Below, piece by piece: positions 1 through 8,293 of a stretch of DNA of 64,000 bases. Numbering within the stretch: position 1 is the stretch's first letter; each line of letters starts with the position of its first letter. The notes under the pieces are model-generated. The model ran no database searches and was not told the origin of the DNA. It worked only from the letters and a program-made list of their open reading frames with translations. A program made the position numbers and the translations under genes. The stretch is from Polyangia bacterium (GTDB taxonomy: Bacteria > Myxococcota_A > Polyangia > Nannocystales > Nannocystaceae): assembly GCA_030424595.1 (NCBI GenBank), contig JAUHWG010000038.1:16971-80970 (forward strand), written 5' to 3'.

Positions 1-194
1 CGATAGGCGCCATCATCCGCTATCGCGGGAGGCGGCCGGACGCCGAGCGGTGGCCGCGAGCGAGCGCGTGGCTCGACCATCGCGGGGGCGGGGTCGCCCT
101 CCTCGGTCGCTTCTGAGGCGCTCGGGGTCCCAAGAGGGGATGCGCTGCGGTGACGGACTCACCTGTGTTCGGGTCCGAGAACGCAGCGAGTAGG

Positions 195-420
195 GAAGGC
201 GCCCGAGACAGCGAGGGGAAGGCAGCCGACACCGCCAAGGGAGGGCGCCCCGACAGCGAGGGGAGGCCCCGACGCCGGGAACCATCCGACGCTGCGAAGG
301 GGGAGGGTGCCCGAGACGGGAGGGGGAGGGCGCCGACAGAGCGAGGTGAGGGGTGCCCGAGACAGCGAGGGGGAGGACGCCTGCGTAGGCATCCAACACG
401 GCGAAGGGGGAGGGCGCTGC
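195..420. repeat. Degenerate G-rich repeat tract, no gene
   Basis: The first 509 bases hold no gene I can support. Between about 195 and 420 the core GACAGCGAGGGG recurs in variant form near 208, 252, 333 and 358, and a second core (CGAAGGGGGAGGG) recurs near 294 and 395. Reading frames through this tract are low-complexity Arg/Pro/Ser translations without domain character. The tract lies just downstream of the reductase gene on the minus strand. Confidence 0.6.
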
Positions 421-509
421 GGCCCGTCCCCCTCCTTTCGATCTGCCTGAACGGACAGGTCGTTGTCGGCGACCTGGCCACCTCGGCCAGGCTCACCGGG
501 CTCACCGTC

Positions 510-2267
510 CTAGGCCGCGCACTCGCCGTCGCCGATGGCGACCGCGAAGGCGCTGTCCTTGCCGAGGTCCTTGAGGTCCTCGTCGCGGATGTTGGAGAAG
601 TCGCTCTTGAGGACGATGTCCCCGAGCGCCGCGATGACGTCGGCCTTGTTCACCCGCGAGAAGAAGGCGCGGGGCTCCTCGCCCTCCTCGCGATCGTCGC
701 GGTAGAGGTCGAGCAGGGCCAGGAGCGCCTCGCCAGCGCGCTGGGCCGGGATCTTGACGATGTGCTTGCCGAAGCGCACGCCGTCCTCGTCAAAGCCGCC
801 GCCCAGGTGGAGCTGGTACTCCGGGACCTGCTTGCCGCCGCCGATGTGGCGCACCGTCCCGTGGAAGCCGATCGCCGCGACGTGGTGCTGCCCGCAGGAG
901 TTGGGGCAGCCCGAGATCTTGATGTCGAGCTCGCGAGTGAGCTCGACGCTGTCAGCCGAGGCGCCCGGCTTCTTCAGGAAGCGGGTGAGGTGGGAGGCGA
1001 GGCCCATGCTCGAGGTGACCGCGAGGTTGCAGGTGTCGGCGCCGGGGCAGGAGACGATGTCGTGGATCGTGTTGGCGCCGGCGTCGGCGAGGCCGATCTC
1101 CTGCAGGGCGACGTAGAGGTGGGGCAGGGCGGCGGTGCGGACCCAGCGGATCATCAAGTTTTGCCGGTTGCCGGTGCGCAGCGTGCCGTCGGAGAAGGTC
1201 TCGACGATGTCGGCGAGGGCCCGGAATTGGTCGCTCGTCACGTCGCCGCGGTGGAGCTTGACGGTGACCGTCGCGAAGCCCGACTGCTTCTGCGGGTCGA
1301 CGCAGCGCAGCCACGCCCGGTAGTCGCTGTCGTCCTCGGCGGCCTTGGGCGTCGCCATCGCGGCCGGGTTCGCCGGCGGGGCGCTCTCCTCAGGCGGCAG
1401 CTCGATCGCCTGGACCAGGCGTCCCGCGGCGCGGATCTTCTCGACCTCGGCCTCGTAGGCGGCGACGAAGCCCTCGGGCTTGAGCTTCTTCATCACGTAC
1501 TTGAGGCGGGCGCGGGCCTTGTTCTTGCGGTTCCCCAAGAGCCCGAACATGCGGACGATCGCCTCGATCCGGCCGAGGATCTCGTCGGCGGGGATGAAGT
1601 CGTGGAGGCGATAGCCCGGCCTCGGGCTCGTGCTCAGGCCGCCGGCGACGAAGACCTCGAAGCCGCGGACGCCGTCCTTGATCTTCGCCCGCAGGCCGAC
1701 GTCGTTGATCGCGGTCTGGGCGTGGTCCTCGTGGGTGCAGCCCTCAAAGGCGACCTTGAACTTGCGCGGCAGATCGTTGGCCCAGGGCGCCCGCAGGCAG
1801 AGGCGGACGGTCGCCTGGAAGTAGGGGGTGACGTCGAAGGGCTCGGTCGGCGAGACCCCGGCGAAGGGGCAGGCGGTGATGTTGCGGACCGTGTTGCCGC
1901 AGGCCTCGACCGTGGTCACGCCGGCGTCGGCGAAGCGGGCCATCGCCGCCGAGGCGTCGCTCAGCTTGACGTTGTGGAACTGGATGTTCTGCCGCGTGGT
2001 GACGTGGCCCTTCTTCCAGGCCGTGTACTCGTCGGAGACGTCTGCGGAGACGCGGAGCGCCTTGGCGCTCATGATGCCGCCGGGGAACTTGACCCGGATC
2101 ATCTGCACGTCGGTCTGGCGCTGGCCGTAGACGCCGCGCGTCAGGCGGTAGGCGCGAAAGTCCGCGGCCGAGAGCTCGCCGCGCTCGAAGGACTCGAGGA
2201 TCCGGACGAACTCCTCGACGTCTTCGGGGCGGGCGTAGTGCGTGTCGTGGCGAGCTTCTTGAGCCAT
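510..2267 (-). CDS. Ferredoxin-type nitrite/sulfite reductase (siroheme, 4Fe-4S)
   Basis: A 585-residue enzyme of the NIR/SIR family, which reduces nitrite to ammonium or sulfite to sulfide with six electrons, normally from ferredoxin, in the cytoplasm. It has the usual two-fold layout: ferredoxin-like half-domains near 45-110 and 325-390, each followed by a catalytic half. TTRQNIQFH (about 90-98) is the siroheme-pocket signature. CPGADTC (C407, C413) and CPNSC (C454, C458) give the C-x5-C and C-x3-C ligands bridging the 4Fe-4S cluster and siroheme. Full length for the single-subunit form. The ATG at 2267 is preceded by GAGGA at good spacing. No siroheme-synthesis, cysH or nitrate-reductase gene lies beside it, so nitrite versus sulfite cannot be decided from context. 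Confidence 0.93.
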   Translation of the reverse strand: MAQEARHDTHYARPEDVEEFVRILESFERGELSAADFRAYRLTRGVYGQRQTDVQMIRVKFPGGIMSAKALRVSADVSDEYTAWKKGHVTTRQNIQFHNVKLSDASAAMARFADAGVTTVEACGNTVRNITACPFAGVSPTEPFDVTPYFQATVRLCLRAPWANDLPRKFKVAFEGCTHEDHAQTAINDVGLRAKIKDGVRGFEVFVAGGLSTSPRPGYRLHDFIPADEILGRIEAIVRMFGLLGNRKNKARARLKYVMKKLKPEGFVAAYEAEVEKIRAAGRLVQAIELPPEESAPPANPAAMATPKAAEDDSDYRAWLRCVDPQKQSGFATVTVKLHRGDVTSDQFRALADIVETFSDGTLRTGNRQNLMIRWVRTAALPHLYVALQEIGLADAGANTIHDIVSCPGADTCNLAVTSSMGLASHLTRFLKKPGASADSVELTRELDIKISGCPNSCGQHHVAAIGFHGTVRHIGGGKQVPEYQLHLGGGFDEDGVRFGKHIVKIPAQRAGEALLALLDLYRDDREEGEEPRAFFSRVNKADVIAALGDIVLKSDFSNIRDEDLKDLGKDSAFAVAIGDGECAA

Positions 2268-2280
2268 GATAGATTCCTCG

Positions 2281-2295
2281 TTACCTTTGGGGTAA
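2281..2295. promoter_or_regulatory. Short inverted repeat upstream of reductase start
   Basis: TTACC-TTTGG-GGTAA is a perfect 5-bp inverted repeat with a 5-nt spacer, ending about 14 bases upstream of the reductase ATG and just beyond its ribosome-binding site. The position would suit a repressor operator or a small leader hairpin. Five base pairs is short enough to be chance. Confidence 0.25.
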
Positions 2296-2402
2296 ATGAC
2301 GGCGCAGCGTGGCGCATCAGATCCCGATGTCGGGGAGACTAGGCGTTACAAGGTGCTCCTTCAACAAAAAGCGCCGTCGACAAAACAACATGGAATGTGT
2401 GC

Positions 2403-3035
2403 TTATCTCTCCCCCGAGGGGTCTGGGTGGGGGAGAGCTCGGAGCAGCCGACGCTGGAGCTCGGGGTCACCGCTGGCCTCCACCTCGCCTGTCGGGCGGA
2501 TCCGCAGCTCCATCGCCGCCGGTCTCCGCCACAGCTCGGGCGCGGCGTATCGGTCGCTGAGATGATGGAGCGTCTGGTTTGTCGAGCCGATGAAGGCTCG
2601 ACCGCCGCGCAGGGGCTCCCGCCGCCGGGGATCGAAGCGGCCGCAGACGAAGGTGTCGACGTTCGCGCAGAGCGCCGCGAAACCCGGGAGCTGCGCGGCT
2701 TCCCCCCAGGTGTAGCCGGTGAACACGAGCACTCCGAGGCCCCGGGGCCGGACTGCGGCGGCGAGCGCGGCGACCCCGGCGAGCTGTTCGAGGGGCTCGC
2801 CCCCGACCACCGTCAGGCCGACGACGCCGTGATCTCGAGCGGCCGCGGCGAGCTCTGTGACGAGCCTGTCGACGGACATTCGATCTCCGCCGGCCGCGTC
2901 AAAGAGCTCGGGGTTGCAGCAGCCCGGGCACTTCAGCGAGCAGCCCTGGACCCAGAGCGCGAAGCGCCGACCGGGCCCCTCTGCCTCGGTGATGGCGATT
3001 CGATGAGCGATCCGCAGGGATGGCGCCGCGTCCAT
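2403..3035 (-). CDS. NrdG-like radical SAM / 4Fe-4S protein
   Basis: A 210-residue member of the short radical SAM group typified by NrdG, the activase of anaerobic ribonucleotide reductase. The N-terminal GPGRRFALWVQGCSLKCPGC (positions 20-39) carries the cluster cysteines C32, C36 and C39. This is followed by a GGEPLEQ strand, as in NrdG and 7-carboxy-7-deazaguanine synthase relatives. The C-terminal portion (FIGSTNQTLH...) matches the activase-like group better than QueE. The ATG at 3035 has GAGG about 15 bases upstream. No nrdD gene or obvious glycyl-radical partner is present in the window, so the protein it activates is unknown. It follows the acyltransferase on the same strand after the reductase, with modest gaps and no overlap. 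Confidence 0.75.
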   Translation of the reverse strand: MDAAPSLRIAHRIAITEAEGPGRRFALWVQGCSLKCPGCCNPELFDAAGGDRMSVDRLVTELAAAARDHGVVGLTVVGGEPLEQLAGVAALAAAVRPRGLGVLVFTGYTWGEAAQLPGFAALCANVDTFVCGRFDPRRREPLRGGRAFIGSTNQTLHHLSDRYAAPELWRRPAAMELRIRPTGEVEASGDPELQRRLLRALPHPDPSGER

Positions 3036-3152
3036 CGTTCGTCGGTCCTCGGCCGCTGCCCGCCGCGCTGCGGGGACAGAGGCGTTCTCCCCGGCGAGGC
3101 TCGCGTAGATCCAGGCCCCGGGGAGGGCGAGGCCGCGAGCCGAGACGCCGGC

Positions 3153-3728
3153 CTAGGCCGCGGCGTCCTGCTTCTCTTCGCGGAGGCGGATGGTGTTCTG
3201 GTTCTCGGGGAATCGGCCGCGTATGTCCCGGTAGAACTCGCGGATCAGATCCATGTCCTTTGAGACATCTCCGCTGGGGATGACGAAGCCGCCGATGCCA
3301 GCCTCGCGCTTGCCGTAGTCGAGGTAGCCGAGGGCGATCGGCACCTCGGCGGTCGTGGCGATCCAGTAGAAGCCGGACTTCCAGTGGTCGACGGCCTTGC
3401 GGGTGCCCGAGGGGGGGACGGCGAGGATCATCGACTCCGACTCGCGGAGGTGCTGCGCCGCCTGCTCGACGAGGTTATGTGAGGCGCTCCGCTCGACCGG
3501 GATCCCGCCGACCGCTCGCATCAACCAGCCGAAGGGGCCCTGGAAGAGCGTGTGCTTGCCGAGCCACCGGACCTTGATGCCGAGCTCGGTCGCGGTCGCC
3601 AGCATGAAGACGAGGTCCCAGTTGCTGGTGTGGGGGGCAGCGATCGCGACAAACTTGGGGTGGTCGATCGTTCCGCGGACGGACCAACCGTTGAGCTTGA
3701 GCCAGGTGCGGGCGAGGAGGCGCTTCAT
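3153..3728 (-). CDS. PlsC-family acyltransferase
   Basis: A 191-residue short acyltransferase of the 1-acyl-glycerol-3-phosphate acyltransferase (PlsC) superfamily, likely peripheral to the inner membrane. The HX4D catalytic motif is HTSNWD (H33, D38). GGIPVERS (block III-like) and VPPSGTRK (usual EGTR region, here SGTR) follow in family order. Compared with canonical PlsC it is short, lacks a long N-terminal membrane segment, and resembles the small glycerol acyltransferase homologues that often act on lysophospholipids or ornithine lipids. The ATG at 3728 is chosen because GGAG sits about 8 bases upstream; a longer frame back to 3764 adds twelve residues without a ribosome-binding site. Substrate unknown. 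Confidence 0.8.
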   Translation of the reverse strand: MKRLLARTWLKLNGWSVRGTIDHPKFVAIAAPHTSNWDLVFMLATATELGIKVRWLGKHTLFQGPFGWLMRAVGGIPVERSASHNLVEQAAQHLRESESMILAVPPSGTRKAVDHWKSGFYWIATTAEVPIALGYLDYGKREAGIGGFVIPSGDVSKDMDLIREFYRDIRGRFPENQNTIRLREEKQDAAA

Positions 3729-3802
3729 CGGGGAGACTCCAGAGGGCGGCATCCTACACCACACGGCGAGGGCCTCGCGCAGCCCCGACAGTCTCCATAG
3801 GC

Positions 3803-3860
3803 GGAGCGGACGTTCCAGACGGAGCGGACGTTCCAGACGGTCCAGACGGTCCAGACGGTA
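3803..3860. repeat. Tandem repeat, 18-bp then 9-bp units
   Basis: Two copies of an 18-bp unit (GGAGCGGACGTTCCAGAC) run into two or more copies of its own 9-bp part GGTCCAGAC. The tract lies between the acyltransferase start and the terminator of the tryptophanase operon, so it is within or near the acyltransferase promoter region. Confidence 0.8.
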
Positions 3861-3869
3861 AAATTGACG

Positions 3870-3891
3870 AAGCCCGCGCTGTGGCGGGCTT
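3870..3891 (-). terminator. Hairpin terminator of the kinase-tnaA-receiver operon
   Basis: Arms AAGCCCGC (3870-3877) and GCGGGCTT (3884-3891) form an 8-bp perfect stem with a 6-nt loop. Read on the minus strand it is followed by a short T-rich run (CGTCAATTTT). It sits about 90 bases past the stop of the receiver gene, as expected for the end of that operon. Confidence 0.65.
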
Positions 3892-3979
3892 GTCGGCGGA
3901 AGCTCGTAGAGCTTCAGGGTCCGGTCTCAGGCCGGTGGTCGGCGGAGATGAGAGGAGTCTCCGCCGGGCCGGCCTCGGC

Positions 3980-4447
3980 TTAGGCGCCGAGGATCCGGAA
4001 GGAGGGGACGTCGAGCCCCGCGTCCTTGTAGTACTTGCGCGCGCCCTCGCGGACCAAGGCCTTGAGGTCCTCGGCGTTCCAGGGCTTGGTCACGTACTTC
4101 CAGAGCAGCCCCTCGTTGACCCCGCGGATCACCGCGTTGATGTCGGCGTAGCCGGTCAAGAGGATGCGGATCGTCGTCGGGTTGATCTCCTTGATGTGGG
4201 AGAAGAGCTCGATGCCCGTCATGTGGGGCATCCGCTGGTCCGAGACGACCATGTGAATGTCATTCGCCTTGAAGAGCTCGAGGGCGTCCGGACCGCTGGT
4301 CGCGGTGTAGATCCGGAAGAGCCCGCGGAAGCTCTCTTCGAGCGTGGTCACGATCGACTTCTCGTCGTCGACGATCAGCAGGCCCAAGCTCGCGAGCTTT
4401 GAGTCAGCCTGAACCTGACCGGTCTTTTTGAAACTTTTCCAACCCAT
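3980..4447 (-). CDS. Single-domain response regulator (operon with tnaA)
   Basis: A 155-residue receiver protein. The phospho-acceptor site is D70 (VVSDQRMP), with acidic pocket D27/D28 (LLIVDDE), T98 (RILLTGY) and K121 (YVTKPW). The LLTGYAD...GLLWKYVTKPW pattern is the receiver subclass found in RpfG/HD-GYP-like regulators, but there is no output domain: after residue about 130 only a short tail remains. It should therefore act CheY-like through protein contacts or as a phosphate sink or shuttle. The gene begins 17 bases after the tryptophanase stop, with GAGAGG upstream of its ATG. The upstream kinase in the same operon is the obvious cognate partner. Confidence 0.9.
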   Translation of the reverse strand: MGWKSFKKTGQVQADSKLASLGLLIVDDEKSIVTTLEESFRGLFRIYTATSGPDALELFKANDIHMVVSDQRMPHMTGIELFSHIKEINPTTIRILLTGYADINAVIRGVNEGLLWKYVTKPWNAEDLKALVREGARKYYKDAGLDVPSFRILGA

Positions 4448-4464
4448 CTGTGGAACCTCTCTCC

Positions 4465-5850
4465 TTACAGGTAGCGGAACGTCGACGAGAAGTGGCGGAT
4501 GCCCTCTGCCTCGTGGTCGAAGCAGATCCCGCGCTTCATGCGTGTCCCCTTCTCCTCCCGGACAGTACGGATGACATCAGCGACATACTCAAGATGCTCG
4601 AAAGTGTACACCCTGCGGGGGATGGTGAGCCGGCAAAGATCGAGCGCCGGTCGGATGTTCTCACCTGTGTCAGGGTCGCGCCCGGTGAGCACGGCGCCGA
4701 CTTCGACAGCGCGCACACCACCCTCCTTGTATAGCTCAGCGCAGAGGAGTTGCGCGGGGAACTCGTCGTCGGGCACATGTGTAAAGAAGCGGCGGGCGTC
4801 GATGAACACCGCGTGACCGCCGATCGGCTCGACGACCGGGATCCCGTAGCTCTGGAGGAGCTCTCCCAGCCGGCGGACCTGGCCGATCCGGTAGGCGAGG
4901 TAGGTCTCGTCGACGACTTCGCGCAGGCCCTGGGCCAGCATCTCCATGTCGCCGCCGGACATCCCGCCGTAGGTGAAATACCCCTCAAAGATGATCGCCG
5001 GGGTCTTGAGGCGCTCGTAGAGGTCCGGATCGCGGCAGGCGATGAAGCCTCCCATCGGCACGATCGCGTCCTTCTTGGCGCTCATCGTGCAGGCGTCGGC
5101 ATAGCTCATCATCTCGTGGATGATCTCGATCACCGGCTTGTCCTGGTAGCCGGGCTCGCGGAGCTTGATGAAGTAGGCGTTCTCGGCGAAGCGAGCGGCG
5201 TCGAAGACCAGCGGCAGGCCGTGGGCCGAGGCGAGCGCCCTGACGTCGCGGATGTTCTGCATCGACACCGGCTGACCGCCGCCCGAGTTGCAGGTGATCG
5301 TCATCAAGATGTAGGCGATGTGGCGAGCGCCGTACTTCTCGATCACCTGCTCGAGCTTGGAGACGGCGACGTTCCCCTTGAAGGGGTAGTTGCCCTCGGA
5401 GGTCTTGCCGGCGTCGATCGTGCAGTCGATCGCCCGCCCCTCCGCCAGCTCGATGTGGGCCTTGGTGGTGTCGAAGTGGGTGTTCCCCGGGACGAACATG
5501 TGCCGGCGGATGAGCACGTAGTTCAGCACCTGCTCCGCCGCCCGGCCCTGGTGGACCGGGATCGTGTAGGGGAAGCCCATGGTCTCCTGGATCTGCTGCT
5601 GCATCTCCTCGAAGGACCGAGAGCCGGCGTAGCTCTCGTCGCCCAACATCGATCGCGAGAGCTGCGACGCGGAGATGGCCCCGGTGCCGCTGTCGGTCAG
5701 GAGATCGATATAGACGTCGGCGGACCGAAGTCGAAAGACGTTGAGCCCAGCCGCTTGGATGCGCTTGAGACGCTCCTCGCGGGGGGGCAAGCTGATCGGC
5801 TCGATAACCTTCGAGCGATACGGAATGATCAGGCGTTCCCTACTCCTCAT
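4465..5850 (-). CDS. tnaA: Tryptophanase (PLP beta-eliminating lyase)
   Basis: A 461-residue PLP enzyme of the tryptophanase/tyrosine phenol-lyase family, splitting L-tryptophan to indole, pyruvate and ammonia. SAKKDAIVPMGGF (257-269) contains the PLP lysine K260, and FDAARFAENAYFIK precedes it as in the family. Two positions separate the two activities: tryptophanases have Asp in FDTT and His near the C-terminus, while tyrosine phenol-lyases have Thr and Phe. Here D127 (HFDTTK) and H453 (IRHFSS) both take the tryptophanase state. Parts of the C-terminal half (RLTIPRRVYT, GGHAVFIDARRF) look more like tyrosine phenol-lyase, so assay is needed for certainty. Its ATG overlaps the kinase stop by 4 bases (ATGA), implying translational coupling. 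No tryptophan permease is present. Confidence 0.85.
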   Translation of the reverse strand: MRSRERLIIPYRSKVIEPISLPPREERLKRIQAAGLNVFRLRSADVYIDLLTDSGTGAISASQLSRSMLGDESYAGSRSFEEMQQQIQETMGFPYTIPVHQGRAAEQVLNYVLIRRHMFVPGNTHFDTTKAHIELAEGRAIDCTIDAGKTSEGNYPFKGNVAVSKLEQVIEKYGARHIAYILMTITCNSGGGQPVSMQNIRDVRALASAHGLPLVFDAARFAENAYFIKLREPGYQDKPVIEIIHEMMSYADACTMSAKKDAIVPMGGFIACRDPDLYERLKTPAIIFEGYFTYGGMSGGDMEMLAQGLREVVDETYLAYRIGQVRRLGELLQSYGIPVVEPIGGHAVFIDARRFFTHVPDDEFPAQLLCAELYKEGGVRAVEVGAVLTGRDPDTGENIRPALDLCRLTIPRRVYTFEHLEYVADVIRTVREEKGTRMKRGICFDHEAEGIRHFSSTFRYL

Positions 5851-7949
5851 TGAACCTCCGCGACGGCCGCCTGCGTGCTCTGTTGCTCCGGTGGTGCCGG
5901 CTCTTCCGGCTCTTCCGGCTGACTGGTTGGTATCCGGATCGAGAATACTACTCCAACGCCGTTCTCGTTTGGATCAACGGCGATCTTACCGTGGTGATCG
6001 GAGATGATCCGATAGCTGATCGAGAGGCCGAGTCCGGTCCCTTTGCCCACTGGTTTGGTCGTGAAGAACGGATCGAAGACCTTGGTGCGGATGTGCTCAG
6101 GGATCCCGTGTCCGCTGTCGCGCACGAAGATCTCGACGAAGCCGTCGAGCTCGCGGGTCATCACGGTGACATCGCTCCCCGCGGGCGAAGCGTCGATGGC
6201 GTTGTTCACCAGGTTGAGCACGACTTGGTTGAGCTTGGCTGGGAAGCAGGGGTAGGGCCGCTCGAGGTTGAGGTCGGCGATCAGGTTCACCGACTGCTCG
6301 CGGGCGGGCTCGCGGAGGATCATCATCGTCTGACGGATCCCCTCGTCGATGTCCGCCTCTTGGAAGCCGGCCTCGTCGAGGCGAGAGAAGTTGCGGAGGC
6401 CGAGGACGATCTCAGCGACGCGGCCCAGGCCGATGAAGCTCTCGTCGAGCAGGGTCTGGACCCGGACCATCAGCTCGACCAGGCTGCCCTCGGTCATCTT
6501 CTTGGCCTGGCCGACGTAGTCGAGGAACTGGAGGACGAGGCCGAGGCGCTCCTCGCCGGTGAGGCTGTTGAGATCGGCTGTGACCTCTTTGACGTCATCA
6601 CGGAGGTCGGGGTCGGCCTGGAGCGCCTCGAAGAGATCGTCTGCGACCTTGAGGCGATCCTCGAGGGGAGCCTCTTCGTCGGCGAGGAATTCCTCGACCA
6701 TGAGGCGGCGGTGGGCTGAGGCGATCCGCTCGCTGGCGAGGTGGGTGTTGTTGCGGGTGAAGGCGAGGGGGTTGTTGATCTCGTGGGCGACGCCGGCGGT
6801 GAGCTGGCCGAGGCTCGCGAGCTTCTCGCTCTGGACCAGCTGGGCCTGGGTGTCCTTGAGCTCCGCGAGGTGGTTCTCCAAGCCCTCGTAGAGCGCGTTG
6901 TTCTCGATGCAGACCGCGGCCTGGCTGGTCAGCGAGGTCGACAGCTCGGTCGCGAGCTGATCAAAGGGGATGATGTCGCGGCACAGGTGCGGCGGCGCGG
7001 CCAGGCGCTCGTCGGAGCCCCGCTTGTTGATCAGCTGGACGACGCCCATGACCTCGCCCTGCTGGTTCTTCATCGGCAGGACCAGCATCGACTGGGTGCG
7101 GTAGCCGGTCTGCTTGTCGAAGCCCTTGTTGAAGGAGTAGGGCGTGTCCTCGGGGATCTTGTAGACGTCCGAGATGTTGAGCAGCTGACCCGAGCAGGCG
7201 ACGTAGCCGGCGAGGGTCTTGGTGTTCATCGGCATCGTGAAGCGGACGAGCGCCGGGGTCTCGATCGAGTCGTTCTGGGCGACCGTAAAGCGGAGGAGCT
7301 TGGCCCCCGCGGGCGCGTCCTCGACGAGGAAGAGGGAGCCAGCGTCGGCGCCGGTCAGCTCGCGGAGCGAGTGGAGGATCCGCTCGAGCAGCCGCTCGTA
7401 GTCCCGCTCGGTGGAGAGGGCGACGCCGATCCGGTTGAGCTCGTGGATCTGGGCGGAGCGGACCAGCAGCTCGCTCTCGAGGTACTGGGTCTCGCACTCG
7501 TAGCTGACCTCGCGGATGGCCCCGCGGAGGGCCCGGGCGAGGGGGGCGGGGCCGGCGCTCGGCGAGATGATCGCGGTGAGCAGGGCGTCGGGCAGGGAGT
7601 CGTGGTCGAGCGGCCGGTCGGTCACGGCGACGAGGCGCATCGGCACCATCGACGCGGTCTGGCTCGGGATCTTCGAACCTGTCTCTAGGAGAAGATCGTC
7701 GATGATGCCGACCAGCGGCTGGGTCAGCTCGGCGTCGGCGCAGAGGCTCAGGAGTTCAGCGCCGGAGACCGTACGCGCTTCGGCCCGGAGGCTCACGAGG
7801 GCTGCGCTCTCCGGGCGCCCTGCGAAACCAGACGAGTGGACGATGAGAGGTGCGGTCGAGGTGTTGACAGGTCTAGCCACGGCGTTGCTGAGGGCTCTGA
7901 TTATAGGGAAGCCTCCGGAGGCTGGATACTCGTCGGCGTCAGCAGGCAT
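5847..7949 (-). CDS. GAF sensor histidine kinase (operon with tnaA)
   Basis: A 700-residue soluble sensor kinase. Order: about 150 residues with no recognised motif (possibly a degenerate receiver); a short helix; a GAF domain near 180-350 (REL-TGADAGSLFLVED ... GVVQLINKRGS); a HisKA H-box AGVAHEINNPL with phospho-acceptor H389; and a HATPase_c domain with N-box LVNNAIDAS, G-boxes DSGHGIPE and GKGTGLGLS. About 100 acidic-helical residues separate the H-box helix from the second dimerisation helix (VAEIVLGLRNFSR), longer than usual. No membrane segment, so the signal is cytoplasmic, probably a small molecule bound by GAF. The ATG at 7949 is preferred over a TTG two codons upstream. It leads an operon with tryptophanase (4-base overlap) and a receiver protein. 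Confidence 0.9.
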   Translation of the reverse strand: MPADADEYPASGGFPIIRALSNAVARPVNTSTAPLIVHSSGFAGRPESAALVSLRAEARTVSGAELLSLCADAELTQPLVGIIDDLLLETGSKIPSQTASMVPMRLVAVTDRPLDHDSLPDALLTAIISPSAGPAPLARALRGAIREVSYECETQYLESELLVRSAQIHELNRIGVALSTERDYERLLERILHSLRELTGADAGSLFLVEDAPAGAKLLRFTVAQNDSIETPALVRFTMPMNTKTLAGYVACSGQLLNISDVYKIPEDTPYSFNKGFDKQTGYRTQSMLVLPMKNQQGEVMGVVQLINKRGSDERLAAPPHLCRDIIPFDQLATELSTSLTSQAAVCIENNALYEGLENHLAELKDTQAQLVQSEKLASLGQLTAGVAHEINNPLAFTRNNTHLASERIASAHRRLMVEEFLADEEAPLEDRLKVADDLFEALQADPDLRDDVKEVTADLNSLTGEERLGLVLQFLDYVGQAKKMTEGSLVELMVRVQTLLDESFIGLGRVAEIVLGLRNFSRLDEAGFQEADIDEGIRQTMMILREPAREQSVNLIADLNLERPYPCFPAKLNQVVLNLVNNAIDASPAGSDVTVMTRELDGFVEIFVRDSGHGIPEHIRTKVFDPFFTTKPVGKGTGLGLSISYRIISDHHGKIAVDPNENGVGVVFSIRIPTSQPEEPEEPAPPEQQSTQAAVAEVQ

Positions 7950-7999
7950 GGTCAAAGTCGCCCCTCGCAGCCCGCAGGAAGATCCCGCGCGCGCTCCTG

Positions 8000-8105
8000 C
8001 TCTCGGCGAGCCGCTCGACTCGGCCGACCCTCGGGGTCGAGCCCGGTACAGCGCGTTTCGCCCGAGAAGAGAGGACCGTCGATCGCGGCGTCAGGGCGGC
8101 GGTCA
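8000..8105 (+). repeat. Possible divergent copy of dispersed palindromic repeat
   Basis: The part around 8041-8100 (GCCCGG...GCGTTTCGCC...GAGGACCG..CG..CGCGGCGT.AGGGC) aligns with the repeat copy at 9907-10003, mainly over its right half; the left half is weak. It lies in the 344-base gap between the roadblock-like gene and the kinase start, which otherwise holds a purine-rich tract (8185-8246) and a terminator. Confidence 0.45.
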
Positions 8106-8239
8106 CCGCCGGCTCTTCGCGGGCGGACATCGGCAGGAGGACGCGGGCGGGTCCTGGCGATCCTGCGGCTGCGCTCGGATGAGCGCAGGACAAGGGACAA
8201 GGAACAGCGAAAAAGGAACAGGGAAAAGGAACAGGGAAC

Positions 8240-8272
8240 AAAAAAAGGCCCCCGTCGCGAGGCGACGAGGGC
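8240..8272 (-). terminator. Intrinsic terminator of the roadblock-like gene
   Basis: The stem pairs 8248-8258 with 8262-8272 (11 positions, one mismatch, 3-nt loop). Read on the minus strand it is followed directly by seven T residues (8240-8246), a textbook rho-independent terminator 22 bases past the stop codon at 8294. It insulates this gene from the kinase operon downstream. Confidence 0.85.
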
Positions 8273-8293
8273 TCCTCTTTCGTCGACCCTAGC

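Noticed and set aside
150..2342. Long plus-strand open frame (about 730 codons) opposite the reductase
   Set aside because: It is antisense to a clear NIR/SIR gene. In very G+C-rich DNA the opposite frame stays open. It has no motif and shows Glu/Asp/Val/Arg/Gly-rich translation typical of such shadows. The same applies to long frames opposite aldehyde dehydrogenase (12374-13960), Hsp70 (22381-24935), mutase (29680-32627) and tryptophanase (4750-5853).
4465..5850. Tyrosine phenol-lyase rather than tryptophanase
   Set aside because: D127 and H453 take the tryptophanase state at the two best discriminating positions, although some C-terminal blocks look lyase-like. Kept as an alternative in the annotation.
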